Positions 1-6,466 of a stretch of 7,635 bases of DNA are shown piece by piece (position 1 is the first letter of the stretch; the number at the start of each line of letters is the position of its first letter). The stretch comes from Clostridiaceae bacterium UBA6085 (GTDB lineage: Bacteria; Bacillota; Clostridia; Clostridiales; Clostridiaceae). A program made the translations under genes and the position numbers. Location of the stretch: assembly GCA_002428605.1 (NCBI GenBank), contig DIXH01000033.1:19955-27589 (forward strand), in the 5' to 3' direction. The notes below the pieces were generated by a model, which was not told the DNA's origin, did not search any database, and saw only the letters and a program-made list of their open reading frames with translations.

Positions 1-2492
1 CCTACTACCCTCTCACCCTTCATCATGTCCCCGTACAGGTCAGACAGGCTTATAGGCTCCTGAAGGTTCTCAAACAGGTACATTGGGATCTTGCAGTATG
101 CCCCGAGGCTTGTCACGGCAATGAGTGACAGGTATGAGGCTCCGGTTACGTTATACGTTGACCTGGACCTTCCCGCCCTCGCCGTGACCTTTATCTCACC
201 CTTTTCTGTGACAGTAAGGTTGAATTCCCTGGCCTCATAGTCATTCTCGAAATGCACCCTGGCAATCGCATCTTCTGGCGGCATGGTCAGGAACTGGTCA
301 GGTACTATCATCCTGTCCTTTACCTGCACATCAGCCTCAGGCACCGTGAAGTCAAGTCCCCTGTCAGTCAGTATCCTTACGAACATTGGCTTCTCAGGTA
401 TGCCGGCGGATTGGATCTGATCCCTCTCAAGGATGCTGTCCTTGTATGCCTTCGGCAGAAGCTCCCCTAAAGTGTTGTCCTCAAGTATCCTTCCCCTCTC
501 AAGAACTACAGCGCATACCTTTTCGCCTTCCTTCAGCTTCACTCCCGATATCTTGGTGTAATTGGTCTTGAAGCTTTCAAGGAGCGTCCTCTTCAGGCCG
601 CCTCTCGTGGTCAGGAACTTGACCACGGCCTCTTCATCAGGATCCCTTACAGTAAAGGCTGCAACTATCTCCTCATCGGACAAATCGATGCCCTTTACAA
701 ACTCGTCAAGCCTTTCGCCCTTTTCCTTCCATTTCAGGTCAGGCAGAAGATGGGTCTTTATCTGGTAGAGCATGCCGCTTGACCCAAACACATAGAGCAT
801 CTCCTTGGTGTTGCTCTGGACAAGCACCCTGCAGGAATCACCCTCCCTGTAATCTATTGCTGACACGTCAGAGGATACCCTCTGGAAGTTCTTTAGTGGA
901 AGCCTCTTAATGAATCCATCCTTTGAGACTGTAACCATGACATCCTCTTCGACCATGATGTCGCTGGCATCTATCACCGCCTCCGTGGCATCTGCGATTA
1001 TCTCAGTCCTCCTGTCGTCTCCGAAGTTTGCTGAAACCTCAAGGAGCTCCTTCTTGATGAGCTTCATGAGCTCCTTCTCGCTGCTGATTATCCTTTCCAG
1101 CGAAGCGATGAGCTTCTTAAGCTCTGCGTGTTCCTTGATGTAGACCTTCAGCTCGAGTCCTGTGAGCCTGTACAGCATGAGCTCAAGTATGGCCTGTGCC
1201 TGGGGCTCCGTGAAACCGAAGGCGGACATGAGGTTATCTGCCGCATTTGCCCTTGAGGTTGACTGCCTTATCGTCTTAATGACCTCATCGAGCACGTCGA
1301 TGGCCTTCATGAAGCCCTCCACTATATGGAACCTTTTCCTTGCTATGTCGAGCTCCTTGAGGGTCCTTCTGGTGATGATCTCCTTCTGGTGCGCCACGTA
1401 CTCCCTGATGATTCTCTTGAGACCCATGGTCTCAGGCTTACCTTTGGAAAGTGCCACCATGTTGAAGTTAAGGTTTATCTGCAGGTCACACCTCTTATAA
1501 AGGTAAAGGAGTATCTTTTCAGCGGTCTGCTCGTCAACTGCCTTCTTGAACTCAATGACGGCCCTCACGCCGGTCCTGTCCGACTCATCCCTTATGTCGG
1601 TTATTGACTCCAGGGCTTTCTGATGCTTCTTGTCAGCGGTCATATCGGAGATCTGCTGAAGGAGCCTCGCCTTGTTCTTCCTGTAAGGGAACTCAGTTAT
1701 GACGATCCCAAGTCTCCCGTTCGGGAGCCTCTCTATCTCACATCTCGAGCGGAGAGTCACCTTTCCCTCACCTGTAGTGTAGGCCTGCTTCAGGTCCTCT
1801 TCACCGATGAGGATCCCCCCTGTTGGAAGGTCCGGTCCCTTTACGTGCTGCATGAGGCCTTCCGTTGTTATTTCCGGATCGTCTATGAAGGCACAGGTCG
1901 CGTTTATTACCTCCCTCATGTTATGGGGAGGTATGTTCGTGGCAAGGCCGACAGCTATTCCGAAGGCTCCGTTGACAAGGAGGTTCGGATATCTTGCAGG
2001 CAGCACGACAGGCTCCATCTCCGTATCTGAATAGTTTGGAGTGAAGTCGACCGTATCCTTATCGATATCCCTTATCATCTCGAGGGCGACCTTCGAAAGC
2101 CTCGCCTCCGTGTACCTCATGGCCGCGGCGCTGTCACCGTCCATCGAGCCCCAGTTTCCGTGTCCGTCTATAAGTGGTGCCCTCGTCGTGAAATCCTGTG
2201 CCAGGATCACCATCGAGTCATATACCGAAGCATCTCCGTGAGGATGGAACTTACCGAGGATGTCTCCGACTATCCTCGCAGACTTGAAGTATGGCCTGTC
2301 AGGAAAGGCCTTGAGGAGATATGTGCCGTAGAGGATCCTCCTGTGCACCGGCTTAAGTCCGTCCCTGACATCAGGAAGAGCCCTGTCCTTTGCTACCTCC
2401 ACAGCATAGGGGAGGTAGTTGTCGGGCATGGCTTCCTCGAGGGGAACGTTGATTATATTGTTGTCCTTTGGTATTGCGTTCTTTTTAGACAA
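1..2492 (-). CDS. parC: DNA topoisomerase IV subunit A (ParC/GyrA-type), 3' end cut by window edge
   Basis: DNA breakage-reunion subunit of a type IIA topoisomerase. It pairs with ParE to pass one duplex through another and so decatenate or relax DNA. The frame is open from a TTG at 2492 to the left edge (830 codons). Seen: LPDVRDGLKPVHRRILYG (39-56), the QRDR segment GDILGKFHPHGDASVYD (76-92), GNWGS(M)DGDSAAAMRYTE with catalytic Tyr127, QAILELMLYRLTGLE (433-447) in the gate coiled coil, and a beta-pinwheel C-terminal domain from about 519 with blade-like repeats near 519-530, 625-635, 757-768 and 788-803. No GyrA box (QRRGGKG-like) is seen, which favours ParC over GyrA. The TTG start is chosen because AGGAGG lies 8 nt upstream and the first in-frame ATG is codon 22, inside the conserved N-terminus. 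Oddity: Ala88 replaces the usual quinolone-contact serine. An annotator might name it gyrA; membership of the type IIA A-subunit family is near certain. Confidence 0.93.
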   Translation of the reverse strand, partial: MSKKNAIPKDNNIINVPLEEAMPDNYLPYAVEVAKDRALPDVRDGLKPVHRRILYGTYLLKAFPDRPYFKSARIVGDILGKFHPHGDASVYDSMVILAQDFTTRAPLIDGHGNWGSMDGDSAAAMRYTEARLSKVALEMIRDIDKDTVDFTPNYSDTEMEPVVLPARYPNLLVNGAFGIAVGLATNIPPHNMREVINATCAFIDDPEITTEGLMQHVKGPDLPTGGILIGEEDLKQAYTTGEGKVTLRSRCEIERLPNGRLGIVITEFPYRKNKARLLQQISDMTADKKHQKALESITDIRDESDRTGVRAVIEFKKAVDEQTAEKILLYLYKRCDLQINLNFNMVALSKGKPETMGLKRIIREYVAHQKEIITRRTLKELDIARKRFHIVEGFMKAIDVLDEVIKTIRQSTSRANAADNLMSAFGFTEPQAQAILELMLYRLTGLELKVYIKEHAELKKLIASLERIISSEKELMKLIKKELLEVSANFGDDRRTEIIADATEAVIDASDIMVEEDVMVTVSKDGFIKRLPLKNFQRVSSDVSAIDYREGDSCRVLVQSNTKEMLYVFGSSGMLYQIKTHLLPDLKWKEKGERLDEFVKGIDLSDEEIVAAFTVRDPDEEAVVKFLTTRGGLKRTLLESFKTNYTKISGVKLKEGEKVCAVVLERGRILEDNTLGELLPKAYKDSILERDQIQSAGIPEKPMFVRILTDRGLDFTVPEADVQVKDRMIVPDQFLTMPPEDAIARVHFENDYEAREFNLTVTEKGEIKVTARAGRSRSTYNVTGASYLSLIAVTSLGAYCKIPMYLFENLQEPISLSDLYGDMMKGERVV

Positions 2493-2500
2493 AAGCGAGA

Positions 2501-2506
2501 CCTCCT
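2501..2506 (-). promoter_or_regulatory. parC ribosome binding site (decides the TTG start)
   Basis: A perfect AGGAGG reads on the minus strand 8 nt before the TTG at 2492-2490. Its first two bases are the last two of the parE stop codon TAG. It is the only strong site near the N-terminus, and it supports a TTG start and translational coupling with parE. Confidence 0.85.
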
Positions 2507-4445
2507 AGAATTCAGCATACTTGTACATGTAGTTCTTCCTTGGCTCGACAACGTCTCCCATGAGAAGTGAGATCATCCTCTCCGCCTTTGCGGCATCGTC
2601 GATGGTTACCCTGAGGAGTGTCCTCGATTCCGGGTTCAGCGTGGTATCCCACAGCTGCTCAGCGTTCATCTCGCCCAGTCCCTTGTACCTCTGTATCATG
2701 AATCCCTTTCCTATGAATTTCTTTGCCTCTTCAAGCTCACTGTCCGAGTAGGCATACCTGTGGACCTCACCGTTCTTCCCGTTCTTGTACACCTTGTACA
2801 GCGGCGGCTGTGCCAGGTAAAGGTGGCCGTTCGCTATGAGAGGCCTCATGTACCTGTAGAGGTAAGTCATCCAGAGCGTCCTTATGTGGTATCCGTCCAC
2901 ATCGGCATCGCTCATTATGATCACCTTGTTGTACTTGAGGTCGTCAAGCCGGAAGTTGTCGAGTGTGCCTGTTCCTATCGCAGTATTGAAGATCCTCAGC
3001 TCCTCGGAGCCCAGCACGTTCTCAAGCTTCTGCTTCTCGGTGTTCATGATCTTGCCCTTTGAAGGCATTATGGTCTGGAACCGCCTGTCCCTTGCCTGCT
3101 TTGCAGACCCGCCGGCGGAGTCGCCCTCGACCACAATGAATTCAAGGCTCTCCTTTTCCTTCATGGTGCAGACCGCTATCTTTCCGGCCAGAGGGGCGGT
3201 GCCCTTTCCGACCTTCTTCCTCTCGGCCTCGTTTATCTTCTTTATCTTGTCCCTGCGCAGCGCGGCGTCAAGCGCGTTTGATATGAGCGATGACGCTATC
3301 TCCTTATGGTCCTCTATCCACTCTGAAAACTTCGTGTAGGACAGGTCGTTCATAAGGGTATAGGCCTCGTTGTTTCCAAGCTTGTTCTTCGTCTGCCCCT
3401 CGAACATTGGGTTGTTGAGCCTGACCTTGACGATTGCGGTCATGCCCTCTCTGAGGTCGTCACCCTCGAAGTCCTTGTCCTTGACTATTCCGAGCTTCTT
3501 TCCCCATTCCTTGAAGGCTCTTGTCATGCCTGTCTTGAAGCCTGACTCGTGTGTGCCTGCCTCGGTTGTAGGGATGTTGTTGACATAGCTTGCAAGGGTC
3601 TCAAGGGTGGAGTCCGTGAACTGCACGCAGACCTCCCCCTGAAGCATCATATTTCCTATGCTTCTCTCACCTTCGAACAGTATGGGCTCCTGATGGAGGA
3701 CTGTCTTTGACTCGTTAAGATAGTCGATGAAGTCAAGGAGGCCCCTCTCACTGTGGTAGACCTTCTCATAGGGCTCCTCGCCCCTCTCATCCCTCAATAC
3801 AAGGGTTATCCCCTTGTTCTGGAAGGAAAGCTCCATCATCCTCTCGTCTATGACCTCGAGCTTGTAGTCTATGTTTGAGAAGACCTCCTTGTCAAGCATG
3901 AAGGTCACGCTGGTTCCTTCCTTGTCTGTCTTCCCCACTACCTCAAGCTTTGTGACCGGGGTACCCGGCATCTTCCTCTTGCACTTCTCGTCATAAGCGT
4001 ACTCGAATCTCTGCCTGTGTATCCTGCCGTCCTTGTGGACCTCGACCACGAGCCATTCACTGAGCGCATTGACTACAGAGGCTCCGACCCCATGGAGTCC
4101 GCCTGATGTCTTGTAGTTGTCATTGTTGAACTTTCCACCGGTATGGAGCTCGGTATAAACCATCTCCACTCCTGAGATCTTCTTAACCGGGTGGATCCCT
4201 ACTGGGATACCCCTCCCGTTGTCCCTTACGGTCACGCTCCTGTCCTTGTTGAGGATGACAGTGGCAGTGTCTCCGTATCCGTTGGTTATCTCATCTATGG
4301 CATTGTCCAGGATCTCCCAGACGCAGTGGTGGATACCCTTCGTCCCGGTGCTTCCGATATACATTCCCGGCCTTACCCTTACCGGCTCCAGCTTCTCAAG
4401 GGAAGTAAGGTCGGTCACGCTGTATGATTTCTTGCTATCTTCCAT
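2505..4445 (-). CDS. parE: DNA topoisomerase IV subunit B (ParE/GyrB-type ATPase)
   Basis: ATPase subunit of the type IIA topoisomerase, 646 aa, close to Gram-positive ParE and short GyrB and lacking the large insert of E. coli GyrB. GHKL ATPase: EILDNAIDE with catalytic Glu44 and Mg-binding Asn48, DNGRGIP with Asp75 (75-81), and lid motif GGLHGVG (115-121). Transducer: QTKNKLGN. TOPRIM: EGDSAGGSAKQ with Glu440, PSKGKIMN, and DADVDG with Asp513, Asp515 and Asp517. C-terminal signature RYKGLGEMN (586-594). All catalytic residues are present. Start: ATG at 4445 has AGGAGG 5 nt upstream; an in-frame ATG at 4463 would place that site inside the coding sequence. First gene of an operon with parC, 12 nt apart. 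A promoter and a LexA-type box precede it. Oddities: Tyr519 directly after DADVDG, and a short diverged C-terminal tail after VVEPRK. gyrB is the alternative name; ParE is preferred because the partner lacks a GyrA box. Confidence 0.95.
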   Translation of the reverse strand: MEDSKKSYSVTDLTSLEKLEPVRVRPGMYIGSTGTKGIHHCVWEILDNAIDEITNGYGDTATVILNKDRSVTVRDNGRGIPVGIHPVKKISGVEMVYTELHTGGKFNNDNYKTSGGLHGVGASVVNALSEWLVVEVHKDGRIHRQRFEYAYDEKCKRKMPGTPVTKLEVVGKTDKEGTSVTFMLDKEVFSNIDYKLEVIDERMMELSFQNKGITLVLRDERGEEPYEKVYHSERGLLDFIDYLNESKTVLHQEPILFEGERSIGNMMLQGEVCVQFTDSTLETLASYVNNIPTTEAGTHESGFKTGMTRAFKEWGKKLGIVKDKDFEGDDLREGMTAIVKVRLNNPMFEGQTKNKLGNNEAYTLMNDLSYTKFSEWIEDHKEIASSLISNALDAALRRDKIKKINEAERKKVGKGTAPLAGKIAVCTMKEKESLEFIVVEGDSAGGSAKQARDRRFQTIMPSKGKIMNTEKQKLENVLGSEELRIFNTAIGTGTLDNFRLDDLKYNKVIIMSDADVDGYHIRTLWMTYLYRYMRPLIANGHLYLAQPPLYKVYKNGKNGEVHRYAYSDSELEEAKKFIGKGFMIQRYKGLGEMNAEQLWDTTLNPESRTLLRVTIDDAAKAERMISLLMGDVVEPRKNYMYKYAEF

Positions 4446-4450
4446 AAAAA

Positions 4451-4456
4451 CCTCCT
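4451..4456 (-). promoter_or_regulatory. parE ribosome binding site
   Basis: AGGAGG on the minus strand, 5 nt before the ATG at 4445. It rules out the longer start at 4463. Confidence 0.85.
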
Positions 4457-4470
4457 GCACCATCAGCTTT

Positions 4471-4482
4471 GAACATCTGTTC
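4471..4482 (-). promoter_or_regulatory. Candidate LexA/DinR (SOS) box in the parE leader
   Basis: On the minus strand the 12-mer GAACAGATGTTC has perfect 5-bp arms (GAACA/TGTTC) around a 2-nt centre. It matches the core GAAC-RNRY-GTTC of the Gram-positive LexA (DinR) box; the flanking base on each side departs from the longer consensus. It begins 25 bp upstream of the parE ATG and, if the predicted -10 is right, lies at about +12 to +23, where a bound repressor could block transcription. I saw no other GAAC-N4-GTTC in the window. LexA binding is inferred from the sequence match alone. Confidence 0.65.
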
Positions 4483-4499
4483 TAAAGCCCGCCATCTCG

Positions 4500-4528
4500 A
4501 TTATACATCATGGCGAAAAAAATTGAAA
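4500..4528 (-). promoter_or_regulatory. Predicted parE-parC promoter
   Basis: A perfect -10 TATAAT (4505-4500, minus strand) is preceded at exactly 17 nt by TTTCAA (4528-4523), a weak -35 with 3 of 6 consensus bases. The spacer holds a run of seven T. The predicted start is near 4493, giving a leader of about 48 nt that contains the LexA-type palindrome. The poor -35 makes this moderate evidence. Confidence 0.55.
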
Positions 4529-4535
4529 CATCATG
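4505..4535. repeat. Direct repeat ACATCATG x2 over the parE promoter
   Basis: The octamer ACATCATG occurs at 4505-4512 and 4528-4535, start to start 23 bp apart (about two helical turns). One copy touches the -10 and the other touches the -35 of the predicted parE promoter. The copies are certain; a role as a regulator site is only a possibility, and short repeats of this size can arise by chance. Confidence 0.4.
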
Positions 4536-4540
4536 CCACC

Positions 4541-5374
4541 TTATTCAAGCACGAAAAGCGATGATGACACCGTCACCGACCCGGGAGCCAGGGCACTTTT
4601 CCCTTCCGTCTTCCCCCAAAGCATTGGAGTCATGAGCAGAAGCTCCTCACCATGACCTTCAGCATCAAAGACAGACATTGTCTTCTCCCTTCTTACCACA
4701 GACATGTTCTCCGCCATATGGGCGACGATGTCCTCGTTCGAGTATTCCTTAAGCCCGAATGCATTCCTGAGCTCAATGAGATGCTCCCTTTCAGGCACCA
4801 CCTTCAGCACTTTACCGTGAGGCTTCAGTACTCTCCTGAATTCCCGGTAGCTTGCCGGGGTGAACATGTTTATGACGAAATCAAAGCTTCTATCCCCGAA
4901 GGGCAGGCTTCCAAGGTCTGCAACAAAGAACAGTATGTCCTTTTCTGTCCGTCCTGCTATCATTATTCCACCGCTGGAGATATCTATGCCCACAAGCCTT
5001 GCTCTGACCCCATTTTCTTCCAGCTTCCCATAAAGGTATTCCAGTCCCGTACCCTCACCGCAGCCTGCATCCAGGATGACAGGGTCAGGTATCCCTGACT
5101 CTATGACGGCAGCTGCGATGCTGTCAAGTATGCCCCGGAAAAGGCCCAGTCTCATGAGCTTTCGCCGGGCTTCCAGCATTTCCCTGCTGTAGTTCTCCTC
5201 ACCATATCCAAGCACGAAATTGACAGTACCTTTTTTGGAGAAGTCATAGGTATGCCCTGACTGGCACTTGAGGCTTCTTCCTTCAACTGAAAAAATCCCT
5301 CTGCATTTTGGGCATTCAAGGATCCCAAGCTCCATGAGGGACCCGATCCTTCTTTCGATCTTCGTTAGCATCAT
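4541..5374 (-). CDS. rlmA: 23S rRNA (guanine-N1)-methyltransferase, RlmA family
   Basis: SAM-dependent enzyme that methylates N1 of a guanine in hairpin 35 of 23S rRNA: G745 for the RlmA(I) type, G748 for the RlmA(II)/TlrB type usual in Gram-positives. 277 aa, close to the family's usual length. Seen: an N-terminal zinc-binding motif CPKC (21-24) and CQSGH (Cys37, His41), then YDFSKKGTVNF as in RlmA; an EMLEARRKLM segment matching the family's MMQARR region; SAM motif I LDAGCGEG (101-108); acidic VGIDIS; and the late motif FRRVLKPHGKVLKVVPE followed by REHLIELR, as in E. coli RlmA. Start at 5374 has GGAAGGA 7 nt upstream. Met14 (5335) is an alternative, since many relatives begin just before the first Cys pair. 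Its own extended -10 promoter lies upstream. It ends 95 bp before the parE start with no strong terminator, so some read-through into parE is possible. The I/II subtype cannot be decided by eye. Confidence 0.9.
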   Translation of the reverse strand: MMLTKIERRIGSLMELGILECPKCRGIFSVEGRSLKCQSGHTYDFSKKGTVNFVLGYGEENYSREMLEARRKLMRLGLFRGILDSIAAAVIESGIPDPVILDAGCGEGTGLEYLYGKLEENGVRARLVGIDISSGGIMIAGRTEKDILFFVADLGSLPFGDRSFDFVINMFTPASYREFRRVLKPHGKVLKVVPEREHLIELRNAFGLKEYSNEDIVAHMAENMSVVRREKTMSVFDAEGHGEELLLMTPMLWGKTEGKSALAPGSVTVSSSLFVLE

Positions 5375-5400
5375 ACACCCGTCCTTCCATTCACCATAGA

Positions 5401-5409
5401 ATTATACCA
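5401..5409 (-). promoter_or_regulatory. Predicted rlmA promoter (extended -10)
   Basis: TGGTATAAT on the minus strand is a perfect extended -10 (TGnTATAAT). No good -35 lies at 16-18 nt, which is typical of extended -10 promoters. The start would fall near 5394, giving a leader of about 20 nt that includes the GGAAGGA ribosome site. Confidence 0.6.
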
Positions 5410-5467
5410 GATTCTTGGAACTGAAGAAACAGAAGGCCGGAGACTTAACGCACGTCAAAACTATGCA

Positions 5468-5496
5468 TTGTAAACTATTGCAACAATACGTATAAT
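5468..5496 (+). promoter_or_regulatory. Predicted mviM promoter (sigma-A type)
   Basis: TTGTAA (5468-5473; 4 of 6 consensus) is followed after exactly 17 nt by a perfect TATAAT (5491-5496). The start is predicted near 5503, about 37 nt before the ATG at 5540. It is divergent from the rlmA promoter, with the two -10 boxes about 85 bp apart. Confidence 0.7.
5476..5488. promoter_or_regulatory. Inverted repeat in the mviM promoter spacer, candidate operator
   Basis: TATTG-CAA-CAATA is a perfect 5-bp inverted repeat with a 3-nt centre, lying wholly between the -35 and -10 hexamers. A repressor dimer bound here would exclude RNA polymerase. No regulator gene is in view and I do not recognise the motif as that of a named family. 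The arms are short and AT-rich, so chance is possible. Confidence 0.4.
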
Positions 5497-5524
5497 CTAA
5501 TCAAAGAGCCAGTCCTGAGAGGCT

Positions 5525-5530
5525 GGAGGG
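5525..5530 (+). promoter_or_regulatory. mviM ribosome binding site, partly inside a small hairpin
   Basis: GGAGGG lies upstream of three possible in-frame starts: GTG 5537, ATG 5540 and ATG 5546. A second purine run, AGGGAG (5532-5537), would suit the ATG at 5546. The segment 5509-5526 can fold (CCAG-T-CCT, loop GAG, AGG-CTGG: 7 bp with one bulged T) and would cover the first two G of the site. Any regulatory effect is speculative. Confidence 0.5.
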
Positions 5531-5539
5531 AAGGGAGTG

Positions 5540-6466
5540 ATGTCAATGGCTGAAAAGACAAGGCTCGGCCTGGTGGGTCTGGGATCGATCTCAAAAAAGG
5601 CCTACATGCCTGTTCTCCTGAAGGAGAAGGACTGGACGCTAAGCGGCTGCTATTCCAGGTCCGAGGATAAGAGGAAAGCCTTCGGCGAGGAATACAGGAT
5701 GAAGGTCTTTGATTCACTGGAGGAGATGGCAGAAAAAGTTGATGCTGTAGTCATCAATACAAGCACTGACAGCCATTTCGAGATTGCCTCCTTCTTCCTT
5801 GAGAGAGGCCGGCATGTCCTCATGGACAAGCCTTTAGCCGAAACAGTTGATGAGTGCGAGAAGCTGGTGCTCTCTTCTGTCCAGAACAACGTCAACCTGA
5901 TGGTCACCTATAACAGAAGATTCGCACCGATGTACCGTTTCCTCAAGGACCATGTAACAAGCACGTCCCTTATACGGATAGTCAAGAACAGGTCAGGCGG
6001 AATCGGTCCGAAGGATTTCGAGTTCACGCTGAAGGACGACTACATACACCTCGTGGATACTGCAAGATGGCTGTTTGACGGCAAGCTTATACTTGTCGAC
6101 GGGGAGCTTGCCGTAAACAGCGAAAACCAGCTGATCTATGCAGAGCACTTCTTCAGGAGTCCTGAGGGATGCAGGATCCAGACCATCATGCACAGGGATT
6201 CGGGACTCGACCGTGAGATCCTTGAGGTCGTCACAGAAGGCACGACCTACAGGGTCATCGACATGTCAGTCCTCGAGACCGAGAAGGATGGAAGCCTCAT
6301 TACAGAATATCCTTCGCCATGGGGCACTCCGGAAAGGATGAAGGGCTTCGAGGATGCCATACTCCATTTCTTTGATGTCCTCAGCCATGAAAAGGAGCCG
6401 ATCTCAAACGGCAAGGAAGCCCTTGCAACCCAGAGGATGATTGACAGCATAGTAAAATCCTACTAA
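5540..6466 (+). CDS. mviM: Gfo/Idh/MocA-family oxidoreductase, MviM/YceM type
   Basis: Predicted NAD(P)-dependent dehydrogenase of unknown substrate, cytosolic, 308 aa; E. coli MviM (YceM) is of similar length. Seen: Rossmann motif GLVGLGSIS (10-18), SKKAYMPVL, INTSTDSHFE (72-81), DKPLAE (96-101; the DKP variant of the family's EKP, as in MviM), YNRRFAPMY (124-132), GPKDFEFTLKDDYIHLVDTA (156-175) with candidate catalytic Asp166/Asp167, His170 and Asp173, then AEHFFRSPEG and MHRDSG. These blocks follow E. coli MviM in order and spacing. Monocistronic: its own promoter upstream, a strong hairpin right after the TAA, and rlmA divergent. Start: ATG 5540 is chosen; GTG 5537 and ATG 5546 are equally in frame. 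The substrate (probably a sugar or similar polyol) and physiological role are unknown; the name MviM records historical virulence annotation, not a proven role. Confidence 0.9.
   Translation: MSMAEKTRLGLVGLGSISKKAYMPVLLKEKDWTLSGCYSRSEDKRKAFGEEYRMKVFDSLEEMAEKVDAVVINTSTDSHFEIASFFLERGRHVLMDKPLAETVDECEKLVLSSVQNNVNLMVTYNRRFAPMYRFLKDHVTSTSLIRIVKNRSGGIGPKDFEFTLKDDYIHLVDTARWLFDGKLILVDGELAVNSENQLIYAEHFFRSPEGCRIQTIMHRDSGLDREILEVVTEGTTYRVIDMSVLETEKDGSLITEYPSPWGTPERMKGFEDAILHFFDVLSHEKEPISNGKEALATQRMIDSIVKSY

Noticed and set aside
252..3588. Many plus-strand open frames of 60-150 codons opposite parC and parE
   Set aside because: They lie antisense to two conserved genes, have no recognisable motifs and mostly lack ribosome sites. 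They reflect the codon bias of the real genes.
4446..4463. Longer parE start (ATG at 4463)
   Set aside because: It would place the AGGAGG ribosome site inside the coding sequence; the ATG at 4445 has ideal spacing and fits the usual N-terminal length.
4516..4522. T run after rlmA (minus strand) as an intrinsic terminator
   Set aside because: Only a weak 5-bp stem (TTGAA/TTCAA) with a 16-nt loop precedes it. The run sits in the spacer of the predicted parE promoter and is explained at least as well by that.
4652..5098. 148-codon plus-strand open frame opposite rlmA
   Set aside because: Antisense to a clear methyltransferase with conserved motifs; its translation has no family features.
5537..5539. 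GTG at 5537 as the mviM start
   Set aside because: Possible, but it is directly followed by an in-frame ATG with an acceptable distance to GGAGGG; the difference is one residue.
5475..5717. 80-codon minus-strand open frame across the mviM promoter and start
   Set aside because: Antisense to a conserved gene, low-complexity Ser/Pro/Arg composition, and it covers a well-formed promoter.
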